This document shows positions 44,649 to 54,590 of a stretch of DNA of 64,000 bases, in pieces. How positions within the stretch are numbered: position 1 is the first letter of the stretch; each line of letters begins with the position of its first letter. The translations under genes were made by a program, and so were the position numbers. Under the pieces are notes generated by a model. The model was not told where the DNA came from and ran no database searches. It saw nothing but the letters and a program-made list of their open reading frames with translations. Origin of the DNA: FEN-1297 sp046705645 (GTDB lineage Bacteria > Bacteroidota > Ignavibacteria > Ignavibacteriales > Ignavibacteriaceae); the NCBI GenBank assembly GCA_046705645.1, contig JBJKQE010000063.1, positions 19,649 to 83,648 on the forward strand, given 5' to 3'.

Positions 44649-45287
44649 CTAAATAATCCCTTCCTTAATTGCTTTTGCCACTGCTTCCGATTGCGAATGT
44701 ACGTGAAGTTTTTTATAAATATTTCTGAAATGAAATCTTACGGTTTCTATACTTATAAACAAAGAATCCGCGATAGCTTTAAAGCTATTCCCTTCCACTA
44801 AACCGCCGAGAATTTCCTTTTCTCTGGGAGTTAATATATTTTGAGGTTTTTGAGGTGATAACTGTTTCTTTTGCTGAAAAAAGTCTATAACCTTTCTAGC
44901 AATACTTGCACTCATAGGCGCACCGCCCTGATAAGCTTCCTGAATAGCTTCAAGCAGCCGAGAAGGCGGGGTTTTTTTTACTAAATAACCGCATGCACCA
45001 GCACATAAAGCATCAAATACCAAATCGTTTTCTTCATAAACCGTGAGAACCAAAATCGTGAGGTCGGGAAATATTAGTTTGGCTTTTTTAATTCCTTCAA
45101 TTCCATTCATACCGGGGAGCCCGATATCCATTAACATTACATCGGGATTTAACTTTTCCAGATTCTTTAACATTACATCACAACGAGAATAGACAGCAAC
45201 ACAGGAATATCCTTCCGTTCCGTCTATTAAAATTTTCAACCCTTCACGGATCGCATCATTATCCTCTACAACTACAACTTTTATCAT
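44649..45287 (-). CDS. NarL/FixJ-type response regulator (copy 2)
   Basis: A 212-residue regulator with the same domains as copy 1: VVVVEDND, Asp54 in MLMDIGLPGMNG, LVKKTPPSRL, and HTH ISIETVRFHFRNIYKKLHVH. I use the ATG at 45287, preceded by ggag. A TTG at 45299 overlaps that ribosome site and is unlikely. The differences from copy 1 cluster in the receiver (YSCVAVYSRCDVMLKNLEK against YRCLASYNKCELMLKNLKR) and in the linker, so input may differ while DNA target is shared. It follows the kinase gene by 125 bases. Confidence 0.9.
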   Translation of the reverse strand: MIKVVVVEDNDAIREGLKILIDGTEGYSCVAVYSRCDVMLKNLEKLNPDVMLMDIGLPGMNGIEGIKKAKLIFPDLTILVLTVYEENDLVFDALCAGACGYLVKKTPPSRLLEAIQEAYQGGAPMSASIARKVIDFFQQKKQLSPQKPQNILTPREKEILGGLVEGNSFKAIADSLFISIETVRFHFRNIYKKLHVHSQSEAVAKAIKEGII

Positions 45288-45412
45288 CACTATCTCCAAA
45301 CATTAAATTTTTTCTAACTCCCAAATCGCATTTTTAAGATCCACAACGGGCTATTTAAATTTAATAAGTCTATATAACTTATTAAAATCTACAGGATATA
45401 TGAAAGCAGACT

Positions 45413-48400
45413 TCAAATAATATTCCCTACAAACACCAAAGTAGTACCTTCGCCTTTCTTGGAGATAATATCTACGGCTCCTCCTATAGCCTTTGCCCTT
45501 CTTTTAATATTATCTAACCCATTCCCGGGGAATTCTTCGTTTACATTAAAACCTATTCCGTTATCTTTTAAAATCATTTCCAATCTTTTCCCTTTAACAA
45601 AAGCATCCAACGATATTTCCGTACAGCTGCTATGTGTTATGCAATTATTAATTCCTTCCTTAAAAATCAGATATAAATGCTGGCGGTGCTCCATTGACAA
45701 AGAAACTTTTTCGAGAGGTTTAATATTTTCCGATCTGAAAGAAATGCTGGCATAAGAAGATAATTCGGTGTAAGTATCTCTTAGTCTCAATATAAGATCG
45801 TAAAGTGAATCTCTTTTAGGATTAACAAGCCATACAATGTCGCTCATATTATCAATCAGGTTTCTGGAATTATTACTAATCATTTTGAGATTCCCTTTGA
45901 TATCTTCAGCTGTGTTATTTAGTTTTTTTGAAATCACTTCGCTCAATATAGAAATTTCAGTCAAGCTTGAACCAATATTGTCATGCAGGTCGGCGGCTAA
46001 CTTAGTTCTAAATCTTTCAATGTCAAGAAGATGCTTTAGCCTGTACGAAATAAATAATATTATAAAACTTCCGCCGAATAACACTACCAACGATATAAAC
46101 CACCATGTCTTCCAGAATGGTGGAAGAATCACTATTGTCAAAGATACTCCTTGTGTATTCCATACATCATCATTATTAGAACCTTTTACTTTGAATATGT
46201 ATGTCCCCGGATCTAAATTAGTATAAGTTACAAAACGTCTATTCCCGGAATAGATCCAATTGTTATCGAAACCTTTCATCATATAAGCATATTGATTTTT
46301 ATATGGAGATGTAAAATCAAGTGCAGCAAATTCAAATGAAAAAACATTTTGGTTATACGATAATTCTATTTCTTTTGTATCAGAAATAGCTTTTTTAAGA
46401 GGAGAATCTTCAGCACCAATCTCAACCGGCTTATTGAAAATTTGAAAACTAGTAATAACAATCGGAGGGATATGTTTGTTATCCTTTAAACTTGAAGGGA
46501 AAAATGCATTCACTCCGTTTGTTCCGCCGAAAAATAATTCACTATTTAAACCTTGATAACCTGCTCCCCAAAAGAACTGATTCCCCTGCAGCCCGTCGCT
46601 TTCAAAATAATTTCTAAAACCTTTTGTACTCGGATTAAATTTGGATAAACCGTTATCCGTACTTAACCATAAATTTCCCTCATTATCACCCAGAATACAA
46701 TAAATAATATTACTTGTTAATTCATCTTTAACGGAATATCGAATGAATTGTGCATTTCCAAAGTTGGATTTATTTATTTGGTCAAGCGGAAGCTCATTTA
46801 GTCCGCCTCCGAAAGTTCCAAACCATAAATTCCCTTGTGCATCCTCATATACGGAAATAATCCGGTTATTACTTAAACTGAATTTATCATTCGGTCTATT
46901 TACGTAATGAATAAACTTAATAGTGGATTTAATATCCTCTGCCGAAACATTGCTTTTAACTATTATTTTATTTAATCCGTCCCATGTACCCACCCAAAGA
47001 TTTCCGTTTTTATCTTCATGGATACATGATTGAACCAGATTATTACTAATACTGTTTGAATCTTTTGGATTATTAATAAAATTAATGAAACATTGTTTCT
47101 TTTCATCATATAAATTCAATCCGTAGTTTGTGCCAACCCAAAGTCTTCCGTGTGAATCTTCATATACGGATTGAATAATGTTGTCACTTAAACTGGAAGA
47201 ATCAGAATCTGTATGATTAAAATGTTTAAATTTTAAATTATTTAAATTACCATCAGAAAAATTAGTGACTTCATTTAGACCGCCCCCCCATGTTCCGACC
47301 CAAAACTTTCCATTTTTTTCTCTTGATATTGCAGAAACCGAATTATCACTAATACTGAATTGATCATTCGGATTGTGTTTGTAATGATAAAATTTATTTT
47401 TTGATTTATCATAAATGTTTAATCCCCCGCCCAGCGTACCGATCCAAAGTATACCCGACTTTTCCTGATAAATTGCGCGGATTGTATTATAGCTTAGGCT
47501 ATTGGAATTGCCCGGTTCATGTTTATAATGACGGAATTTTAATCTTTCCCTATCAAACTTAACTATACCGTCCTCCGCAGTTCCTATCCAAATAAGTCCC
47601 GAATTATTTTCATATAATGAAAGGATATTGTTGTTGCTGAGATTAGTTGAGTTTTTAGAAAGCTGGTTATTATTAATAAAATTTCTTTTATTGTTGTCAA
47701 ATCGAAAAAGACCGCTTCCGGTTCCTACCCAAACAACGTTATATTTATCTTCAAGAATTGAATTTATTCTGCTGTTATTTAAATCCATACTATTGTTTGG
47801 CCCTGTTAAGTATCTGGTAAATTTATTTTCTTGTTCATTAAATCTGTTTAAACCATTGAGAGTTCCGACCCATAAAATTCCGCTTCGATCGCGGTAAATA
47901 GAAAGGACTACATTATTGCTAAGACTGTTTGAATTGTTGGGGACATACCGGTAATGAGTAAATTTATTATTAAAGGTATCAAATTTATTTATTCCGTCGT
48001 TAGTGCCAATCCACAAAATACCGGAATTATCTGCATAAAGGGAAAGCACTTCGTTATTACTTAAGCTGTTTAAATTTTTAGGATCATGTTTAAATTGAGT
48101 GAAAATATTTTTCTTTATATTAAATTTGTCAAGCCCTCCCCCTTCCATACCAATCCATAAATTACCTGAATTGTCTTCGAGTATAGCCCTTACGTTATTA
48201 TTGCTTAAGGAATTTGGAGTATTCGGTTTGTATCCGTAATTTATAAACTTTTCGGTTTGTGTATTGAATTTACTTAATCCACCGCTGTTTGTTCCTATCC
48301 ATAAATTCCCGTATTTATCCTCATAAAGTGTCCATATAAAATTATCCGGTATGGAATTTAGATTATTAGGATTATTTTTATAAACAGTGAAGCTGTAACC

Positions 48401-48646
48401 GTCGTATTTATCAAGTCCGTCTTCAGTTGCAAACCACATATATCCCTGCTTATCCTGTAAGATATAATGTATTGTATTTTGGGATAAACCTTTATCGCTT
48501 AGTATACGTTCGAAGCTAAGATCGGATGATTGTGCCTTTAGATTAATACAAATTATGGAATCCAGAACGAAAAGCAGCAAAAGAATCCACTTAAAAGAAA
48601 AATATCTTCCGAAATTTCTATGGACAAAAAAGTAAAACAATTTCAT
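45413..48646 (-). CDS. Propeller sensor histidine kinase (Reg_prop, Y_Y_Y, HisKA_3)
   Basis: About 1077 residues from the ATG at 48646, which opens a signal/membrane segment (FKWILLLLFVLDSIICINLKAQ). A TTG at 48847 would add a 67-residue hydrophobic tail without support. The periplasmic part is about fourteen propeller repeats of the form NxLWIGTxxGGLxKF (for example GNLWIGTNSGGLSKFNTQT). A Y_Y_Y domain (FAALDFTSPYKNQYAYMMKG ... YTNLDPGTYIFKVKGSNND), one transmembrane helix (TWWFISLVVLFGGSFIILFI), a HisKA_3 dimerisation domain with His888 in LAADLHDNIGSSLTE, and an HATPase (EGINNCITHS, DNGIGF, GNGLDNIKRRA) follow. This is the sensor layout of hybrid two-component glycan sensors, but without a fused AraC regulator. 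Confidence 0.9.
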   Translation of the reverse strand: MKLFYFFVHRNFGRYFSFKWILLLLFVLDSIICINLKAQSSDLSFERILSDKGLSQNTIHYILQDKQGYMWFATEDGLDKYDGYSFTVYKNNPNNLNSIPDNFIWTLYEDKYGNLWIGTNSGGLSKFNTQTEKFINYGYKPNTPNSLSNNNVRAILEDNSGNLWIGMEGGGLDKFNIKKNIFTQFKHDPKNLNSLSNNEVLSLYADNSGILWIGTNDGINKFDTFNNKFTHYRYVPNNSNSLSNNVVLSIYRDRSGILWVGTLNGLNRFNEQENKFTRYLTGPNNSMDLNNSRINSILEDKYNVVWVGTGSGLFRFDNNKRNFINNNQLSKNSTNLSNNNILSLYENNSGLIWIGTAEDGIVKFDRERLKFRHYKHEPGNSNSLSYNTIRAIYQEKSGILWIGTLGGGLNIYDKSKNKFYHYKHNPNDQFSISDNSVSAISREKNGKFWVGTWGGGLNEVTNFSDGNLNNLKFKHFNHTDSDSSSLSDNIIQSVYEDSHGRLWVGTNYGLNLYDEKKQCFINFINNPKDSNSISNNLVQSCIHEDKNGNLWVGTWDGLNKIIVKSNVSAEDIKSTIKFIHYVNRPNDKFSLSNNRIISVYEDAQGNLWFGTFGGGLNELPLDQINKSNFGNAQFIRYSVKDELTSNIIYCILGDNEGNLWLSTDNGLSKFNPSTKGFRNYFESDGLQGNQFFWGAGYQGLNSELFFGGTNGVNAFFPSSLKDNKHIPPIVITSFQIFNKPVEIGAEDSPLKKAISDTKEIELSYNQNVFSFEFAALDFTSPYKNQYAYMMKGFDNNWIYSGNRRFVTYTNLDPGTYIFKVKGSNNDDVWNTQGVSLTIVILPPFWKTWWFISLVVLFGGSFIILFISYRLKHLLDIERFRTKLAADLHDNIGSSLTEISILSEVISKKLNNTAEDIKGNLKMISNNSRNLIDNMSDIVWLVNPKRDSLYDLILRLRDTYTELSSYASISFRSENIKPLEKVSLSMEHRQHLYLIFKEGINNCITHSSCTEISLDAFVKGKRLEMILKDNGIGFNVNEEFPGNGLDNIKRRAKAIGGAVDIISKKGEGTTLVFVGNII

Positions 48647-48970
48647 GAGGTAATTTATTAAAATTTCGATTAAAAATTGAGAATATTTAAATAAGTATAT
48701 AGATATAATCTTGTCTATAAACTTATATAATTTAAGGTAAAATCTTAAAGAATCGTTCAAATCAATAGAATTTTGAAGACTTAAATTAATGATAGAAAAT
48801 AATATTTTTATATATGAAAATTTGTAAATTCTATTTTCTAATTTCAATAATAAAAACGCGGCATGGCTAAATAATACATTACTTTAGAAATCTATAAGTA
48901 AGGATTAGGAGTACTTTAATTTTCTAAGTATTTAATTTCCAATTATTAAAATTTTTAAGCGAAAGTAAAA

Positions 48971-49516
48971 ATGAAAATTCTTGTCGGATCAAAAAACCCT
49001 GTTAAAATAGAAGCAGTTACAGAAGCCTTTTCAAAATATTTTAAAGACATTGATGTAATCGGTATAAGCGCAGATTCCAAAGTTTCCGCTCAACCGGTTA
49101 ACGGTGAAACATTTGAAGGGGCAAAAAATAGAGCTATGGAGTTAAAACAAATTAACAGACAAGAAAATCTAGGAGCCAATTTTTTTGTCGGCATTGAAGG
49201 AGGTATTGCTGAATTTTTCAATAAATGGTTTGCATTTGGCTTAATGTGCATTATTAATGATGAAGAGAAAATCGGTTTCGGTACTTCACCTTTATTCGAA
49301 CTTCCAAATTCTGTTACAAAAAAATTATTATCGGGAATTGAACTCGGCGAGGTTATGGATAACCTGACAGGAGATCATAATACAAAACAAAAATCCGGAG
49401 CTATAGGTTATTTTACAAACGGAGTAATGGATAGGAAATCATTATACGTCCCCGGGCTTATTACAGCTTTAATTCCTTTCCTTCACCAGGAAATTTTCTT
49501 CGGCGAGACAGCCTAA
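48971..49516 (+). CDS. YjjX-type inosine/xanthosine triphosphatase
   Basis: A 181-residue house-cleaning phosphatase (DUF84/YjjX family) that hydrolyses non-canonical purine nucleoside triphosphates. MKILVGSKNPVKIEAVTEAF is the family's N-terminal SxNPxK substrate loop. SAQPVNGETFEGAKNRA and FFVGIEGGI carry the catalytic region, and GAIGYFTNGVMDRKSLY the C-terminal signature. Length fits. Divergent from the sensor kinase. Confidence 0.85.
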   Translation: MKILVGSKNPVKIEAVTEAFSKYFKDIDVIGISADSKVSAQPVNGETFEGAKNRAMELKQINRQENLGANFFVGIEGGIAEFFNKWFAFGLMCIINDEEKIGFGTSPLFELPNSVTKKLLSGIELGEVMDNLTGDHNTKQKSGAIGYFTNGVMDRKSLYVPGLITALIPFLHQEIFFGETA

Positions 49517-49696
49517 TAAAAAGAGTATACTTATAGAATTTATTAAATCTTAAATAAATTATGTTCGACAAATGATTCTTAATCTTTTCTTAATCATAAT
49601 CTCATTCAAATATAAATATCGATAGAAAATAATTACGATTAAGATTACACAATTACGTAACAAGTGTTAATTAAATAAATTAATATATAAAATAAG

Positions 49697-50461
49697 ATGT
49701 GTTTATTGCTGGTTTCATATAAGACTCATCCCAAATACAAAATAATCATTGCAGCAAACCGTGATGAATTTTATAACCGCCCGGCAGCTCCTGCTGAATT
49801 TTGGATTGATGAACCGGATATGTTATCCGGCAAGGATTTAAAGGCCGGAGGAACCTGGCTCGGCATAACAAAGAAAGGAAGATTTGCTTCAATAACAAAT
49901 TACCGTGATCCTAAAACAATGAAGGTGAACGCACCTACAAGAGGCGAACTAGTAACTAATTTTTTAAGAGGTGATGATTCTCCATTGGAATATTCAAAGA
50001 AGCTTCTATCATCCGCAGATTTGTACAATGGATATAATTTATTATTTGCAGATAAAGAAAGCTTCAATTATTTCTCAAATCAAACTAAAAAATTATTGGT
50101 GCTTTCGTCCGGAATTTACGGGTTAAGTAATCATTTATTAGACACTCCGTGGCCGAAAGTAGAGAAGAGTAAAAAATCTTTTAAAAATATTTTAAATGAA
50201 GAGCACATTTCTTCCGATAATTTGTTTGCTATTTTATCCGACTCATCAATGCCACCGGATGAATTACTCCCTGATACTGGAATCGGATTGGAAATTGAAA
50301 GAGCAGTTTCTCCGATTTTTGTTAAAACACCTATTTACGGAACCAGATCATCAACAGTAATATTGATTGATTATAATGGGAATGTAACATTCACCGAAAA
50401 ATCTTTAATTAATGATTCAAAAGACTGGTTACCCAAATCATTTCAATTTAAATTTATTTAA
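49697..50461 (+). CDS. NRDE family (TANGO2-like) protein
   Basis: A 254-residue protein of the NRDE/TANGO2 family. It begins MCLLLVSYKTHP, with the conserved second-position Cys expected if the protein matures as an N-terminal-nucleophile hydrolase, followed by IIIAANRDEFYNRP (the NRDE motif), KDLKAGGTWLGITKKGRFAS and a conserved end GTRSSTVILIDYNGNVTFTE. Molecular function is not settled; heme handling and lipid links have been proposed for eukaryotic TANGO2. Monocistronic. Confidence 0.85.
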   Translation: MCLLLVSYKTHPKYKIIIAANRDEFYNRPAAPAEFWIDEPDMLSGKDLKAGGTWLGITKKGRFASITNYRDPKTMKVNAPTRGELVTNFLRGDDSPLEYSKKLLSSADLYNGYNLLFADKESFNYFSNQTKKLLVLSSGIYGLSNHLLDTPWPKVEKSKKSFKNILNEEHISSDNLFAILSDSSMPPDELLPDTGIGLEIERAVSPIFVKTPIYGTRSSTVILIDYNGNVTFTEKSLINDSKDWLPKSFQFKFI

Positions 50462-50657
50462 ACTGAAATAATAGTTACAACGTCCATTTTCCGGTTATAG
50501 AAGTCTTTTGTCATAATTTAGCGGGAATTTTTTTATTTTTAGCATTACAAAAGAATCGAATCATATTACAGAAAATATAACTTATACAATACATTCAACA
50601 TAATTTTTTGTATTAAATTATATTGATTGAAAATTTTAAAAACTCCGGAGTTTTATT

Positions 50658-51674
50658 ATGAAAATTATTGAATGCGTACCAAACTTCAGCGAGGGTAAAA
50701 ACGAGGAAACTTTTATACAAATGAAGGAATCTCTTGCCGGGATTAAAGGCTGCAAGCTCTTAAGTCTTGAACCGGATGCCGACTATAACCGTGTAGTTGT
50801 TACACTCGCAGGCGATGATTCCGGTATAATTGACGGGGCAATCGCAATAAGTAAATCTGCTGCTTCCAATATAGATATGAGATTACATAAAGGGGAACAT
50901 CCAAGGCTCGGTGCAATAGACGTAGTTCCATTTGTTCCGGTAAAGGACTCAACAATGGAAGACTGCGTTAAAATATCCGAAACTTACGCAGATCATATAT
51001 CAAAGGAATTGAATATACCGGTTTACCTTTATGAATTTGCTGCTAGAAGAAAGGAAAGGAAAAATCTATCCGATATAAGAAAAGGCGAATATGAAGGCCT
51101 TGAAGAAAAATTAAAAGATCCTGAATGGCAGCCTGATTTTGGCTCAAATCATTTTAATTCCAAACTTGGAGCAATTGTTACCGGCGCAAGGTTTTTTCTG
51201 GTTGCCTATAATGTTAATATAAAATCTGAAGATGTAAAATACGCAAAAGAGATCGGCGAAATATTACGGGAATCGGGCAGAGCAAAACGTGATGAAAACG
51301 GAAAGGTAATAAAATTAAATGGAGAAAATGTTAAAGAGCCGGGAAGATTAAAAAGTGTCAAAGGTATGGGTGTACTTCTGGAGAAATACAAAATCACCCA
51401 GGTTTCGATGAATTTAACTAATTATAATGTAACACCGATTCATGTTGCATTTGAAGAAGTTAAAAAGGAAGCAAACCGTTTAGGAGTTGAGGTTACCGGG
51501 AGCGAAATCGTGGGGCTTGTACCATTGGAAGCCTTGATGCAAGCAGGTAAATTTTATTCCGATGGGAAATACACTGATGAAAAATCGCTCGTTGATCTGG
51601 CTATAGAGAAATTGGGGCTAAGTAATTTGAATCAGTTTCATAAAAACGAAAAAATAATCGATTATATGATTTGA
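50658..51674 (+). CDS. ftcD: Glutamate formimidoyltransferase
   Basis: Transfers the formimino group of N-formimino-L-glutamate to tetrahydrofolate, the last step of one histidine degradation route. IIECVPNFSEGKNEETF is the family start. DADYNRVVVTLAG, HKGEHPRLGAIDVVPFVPV (catalytic His region) and NLTNYNVTPIHVAFEEV are present. The 338-residue length covers only the transferase half of the fused mammalian enzyme; the cyclodeaminase half is a separate gene at 51858. No hutH, hutU or hutI is in the window. Confidence 0.92.
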   Translation: MKIIECVPNFSEGKNEETFIQMKESLAGIKGCKLLSLEPDADYNRVVVTLAGDDSGIIDGAIAISKSAASNIDMRLHKGEHPRLGAIDVVPFVPVKDSTMEDCVKISETYADHISKELNIPVYLYEFAARRKERKNLSDIRKGEYEGLEEKLKDPEWQPDFGSNHFNSKLGAIVTGARFFLVAYNVNIKSEDVKYAKEIGEILRESGRAKRDENGKVIKLNGENVKEPGRLKSVKGMGVLLEKYKITQVSMNLTNYNVTPIHVAFEEVKKEANRLGVEVTGSEIVGLVPLEALMQAGKFYSDGKYTDEKSLVDLAIEKLGLSNLNQFHKNEKIIDYMI

Positions 51675-51717
51675 CTAAATAATAAGTTTTTAAATTGTAA
51701 AAGGAACTACTTTTAAT

Positions 51718-51782
51718 CTTTGTATGACTCTTTGTATCCTCAGTGTAATTCTTAAAAAACAGTAACACAGAGTTGCACAAAG
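51718..51782. repeat. Imperfect inverted repeat between formimidoyl genes
   Basis: ctttgtatgactctttgt (51718-51735) and acacagagttgcacaaag (51765-51782) are imperfect complements; the space holds cagtgt and a run of A. Non-coding. It resembles short dispersed repeats (CACAGAG-type) that I recall from related genomes, but I cannot test that here. Confidence 0.4.
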
Positions 51783-51857
51783 TAAGCACTAAGCTCCACA
51801 TAGATTTTTCAATTTCTTTCAAGAATTAATCTTTAATTCAAATATTAAAAGGCAATT

Positions 51858-52490
51858 ATGGACTTACAAAAATCTTTACAAAACTATTTGAATGATTTAT
51901 CATCAAATTCTCCGACACCCGGCGGCGGAAATGTAGCTGCGCTGTGCGGAGTTTTAGCTTCTTCACTCGGACAAATGGTCTGCAATTTAACAATCGGCAA
52001 AAAGAAATATCAGGAATTTGAAACAGAAGCAATGGATATTTCAGATAAATTAAAAGAATTGCAGGAACATTTTCTTATACTGGCAAAAAAGGATAACGAT
52101 GCATTCGATTGTGTAATGCAAGCATTCAAACTTCCGAAAGAAACTGATATCGAAAAATCATATCGAAAAAATGAAATCGAGAAAGCAACTATGGAGGCTG
52201 CAATTGTCCCGTCGGAAGTGATAATAAAATGCAATCAGCTTCTTCCTTACCTTGATACAATTTCACAAAAAGGCAATCAAAACTCCTTATCTGATGCCGG
52301 CGTAGCAATTTCATTAACTGCAACCGCTGCCGAAGGTGCATTTCTAAATGTTGCTATTAATTGTTCAGGGCTATCGAATCAAATAGCTGCCAAAGAATTT
52401 TTAAAGAAATCTGAAATTACTTACTTTGAAATAAAACAATACTCGGAAACTCTTATTAAGAAAATTATTAATTCAATGGTGCAGTATTAA
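51858..52490 (+). CDS. Cyclodeaminase/cyclohydrolase family protein (formimidoyl-THF cyclodeaminase)
   Basis: A 210-residue, mostly helical protein. SNSPTPGGGNVAALCGVLAS is the signature of the cyclodeaminase half of mammalian FTCD and of FchA. NDAFDCVMQAFKLPK and SDAGVAISLTATAAEGAFLN are also typical. It converts 5-formimidoyl-THF to 5,10-methenyl-THF and ammonia, completing the reaction started by the upstream transferase. The 183-base gap contains an inverted repeat and a new ribosome site (aaaggc). Confidence 0.85.
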   Translation: MDLQKSLQNYLNDLSSNSPTPGGGNVAALCGVLASSLGQMVCNLTIGKKKYQEFETEAMDISDKLKELQEHFLILAKKDNDAFDCVMQAFKLPKETDIEKSYRKNEIEKATMEAAIVPSEVIIKCNQLLPYLDTISQKGNQNSLSDAGVAISLTATAAEGAFLNVAINCSGLSNQIAAKEFLKKSEITYFEIKQYSETLIKKIINSMVQY

Positions 52491-52709
52491 TTAAATGGAT
52501 CTGTTTAATTAAATTATATTCGATTGATTTCTTACCGTTAAGGTTGAATTTCTCCTGCCATATTCCTGCTTAAAAGATTAGTTAAGTCTACCAATATTAT
52601 TTTTTATTTTGTACATTTGACCCTTATAAAAACAGCAAATGCAATTAAATCTTCAAGATAATTAGTTTCATCAAATATCTTAACCCGTTTAATAATATTA
52701 GAGGTAAAA

Positions 52710-54395
52710 ATGAAGGAAGGCTTAAACAAATACAGTAAAAGATTAACTCAAGCACGTTCTCAAGTAGGTTCGCAGGCAATGCTGCATGGCATAGGTTTAA
52801 CGGATGAGGATTTTAAAAAGCCTCAAGTCGGAATTGCAAGTATGGGCTGGGAAGGAAACACTTGCAACATGCACTTAAATGATCTGGCAAAGCTTGTTAA
52901 GAAAGGCGTTGTGGATGCAGGCCTTATCGGATTAATCTTTCATACAATTGGCGTAAGCGACGGCATTGCAATGGGGACGGAAGGTATGAAATACTCCCTT
53001 CCTTCAAGAGATATTATTGCAGACTCTATTGAAACCGTTATGGGTGCACAATTTTATGATGCTTTGATTGCAATCCCCGGATGCGATAAAAACATGCCTG
53101 GTTCGGTTATGGCAATGGCAAGACTTAACAGGCCCAGCATTATGATATACGGCGGAACTATCAGAGCCGGATTTTACAACGGGAAAAAGCTGGACATTGT
53201 TTCCGCTTTCGAAGCTTACGGACAATATCTATCCAAAGAATTTACCGAAACAGATCTTGAAAATGTTCTTCACCATGCTTGTCCGGGTGCAGGCGCATGC
53301 GGCGGAATGTATACCGCAAATACTATGGCTTCAGCTATTGAAACACTTGGAATGAGTCTCCCGTTTAGTTCTTCGTGTCCTGCGAACAGCGACCAAAAAG
53401 CTAAAGAATGTTATGAAACCGGTAAAGCAATTTTAAATTTAATGGAAATGGATTTAAAGCCACGAGATATTATGACAAAGAAAGCCTTTGAAAATGCAAT
53501 ATCAGTGGTAATTGCTTTAGGAGGTTCTACTAATGCGGCTCTTCATCTTATAGCAATGGCAAAAGCTGCGAGAGTAGAATTAACGTTAAAAGATTTCCAG
53601 GATATTTCCGATCGTACTCCTTATATTGCAGATTTAAAACCCAGCGGCAAATATGTAATGGAAGATTTATATGAGATCGGCGGAGTTCCTGCAGTTCAAA
53701 AATTATTATTAAGGGAAGGGTTCCTGGATGGAAATTGCATAACAGTTACTGGAAAAACTTTGGGAGAAAATATCGAAACAGCACCGGATTTAAAAGACGG
53801 ACAAAAAATAATTTTCCCGTTAAGTTCGCCGATCAAGAAAACAGGTCACCTTCAAATACTTTATGGTAATCTGGCTGAAGAAGGAGCAGTAGCAAAAATT
53901 ACCGGGAAAGAGGGATTAAATTTTTCAGGCCCGGCTAAAGTTTACAATTCCGAAGAGGAAACATTAAAAGCAATTGAGAAAAAAGAAATCTCAGCCGGAG
54001 ATGTAATTGTTATCAGATACGAAGGCCCAAAAGGCGGACCCGGCATGCGCGAGATGCTTGAAATAACTGCCGCAATTATGGGTGCCGGTTTGGGTAAAAG
54101 CGTAGCCCTAATTACCGATGGCAGATTTTCCGGTGGAACTCACGGATTTGTAGTAGGTCATATAACACCGGAAGCACAGACCGGGGGAAATATTGCATTG
54201 ATAGAGAATGGAGATGTTATAATTATTGATGCGGAAAAGAATACATTGAATGTAGATGTTCCTGAAAAAATTTTAGAAGAGCGCCGTAAAAATTGGAAAC
54301 AACCGCAGTTAAAATTTTCTAGCGGCATTTTATATAAATATGTAAAAAATGTTTCTTCGGCAACAGAAGGATGCGTAACTGACGAGAGGCTTTAG
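52710..54395 (+). CDS. ilvD: Dihydroxy-acid dehydratase
   Basis: Iron-sulfur dehydratase making 2-oxo acids for valine, isoleucine and leucine. Cluster cysteines lie in GWEGNTCNMHL, PGCDKNMPG and GAGACGGMYTANT. VIALGGSTNAALHLIAMAK, YEGPKGGPGMREMLEIT and LITDGRFSGGTHGFVVGHIT are the conserved blocks. 561 residues is normal. No other ilv or leu gene is adjacent, so it stands alone here. Confidence 0.95.
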   Translation: MKEGLNKYSKRLTQARSQVGSQAMLHGIGLTDEDFKKPQVGIASMGWEGNTCNMHLNDLAKLVKKGVVDAGLIGLIFHTIGVSDGIAMGTEGMKYSLPSRDIIADSIETVMGAQFYDALIAIPGCDKNMPGSVMAMARLNRPSIMIYGGTIRAGFYNGKKLDIVSAFEAYGQYLSKEFTETDLENVLHHACPGAGACGGMYTANTMASAIETLGMSLPFSSSCPANSDQKAKECYETGKAILNLMEMDLKPRDIMTKKAFENAISVVIALGGSTNAALHLIAMAKAARVELTLKDFQDISDRTPYIADLKPSGKYVMEDLYEIGGVPAVQKLLLREGFLDGNCITVTGKTLGENIETAPDLKDGQKIIFPLSSPIKKTGHLQILYGNLAEEGAVAKITGKEGLNFSGPAKVYNSEEETLKAIEKKEISAGDVIVIRYEGPKGGPGMREMLEITAAIMGAGLGKSVALITDGRFSGGTHGFVVGHITPEAQTGGNIALIENGDVIIIDAEKNTLNVDVPEKILEERRKNWKQPQLKFSSGILYKYVKNVSSATEGCVTDERL

Positions 54396-54590
54396 TCTAA
54401 TCGTTAACAAATGATTGCATGATATCTGTGAAAATGCTTACATGCAAAAATGAATCCTTGCATATTTTCCGAGTGAAATTACCTAATAATATTCTCTGCC
54501 AAATTCAAAAGGAGCTGATACTTAACTAACGATTTCTTTATTATTGTTTCTCCGGTTTGTTAACATATTTCTAATAAAAAAGGAGGAAGT

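Noticed and set aside
47000..48500. Repetitive sequence in the sensor kinase considered as a tandem DNA repeat
   Set aside because: The periodicity is at protein level (propeller blades of the LWIGTxxGL type) with diverged bases.
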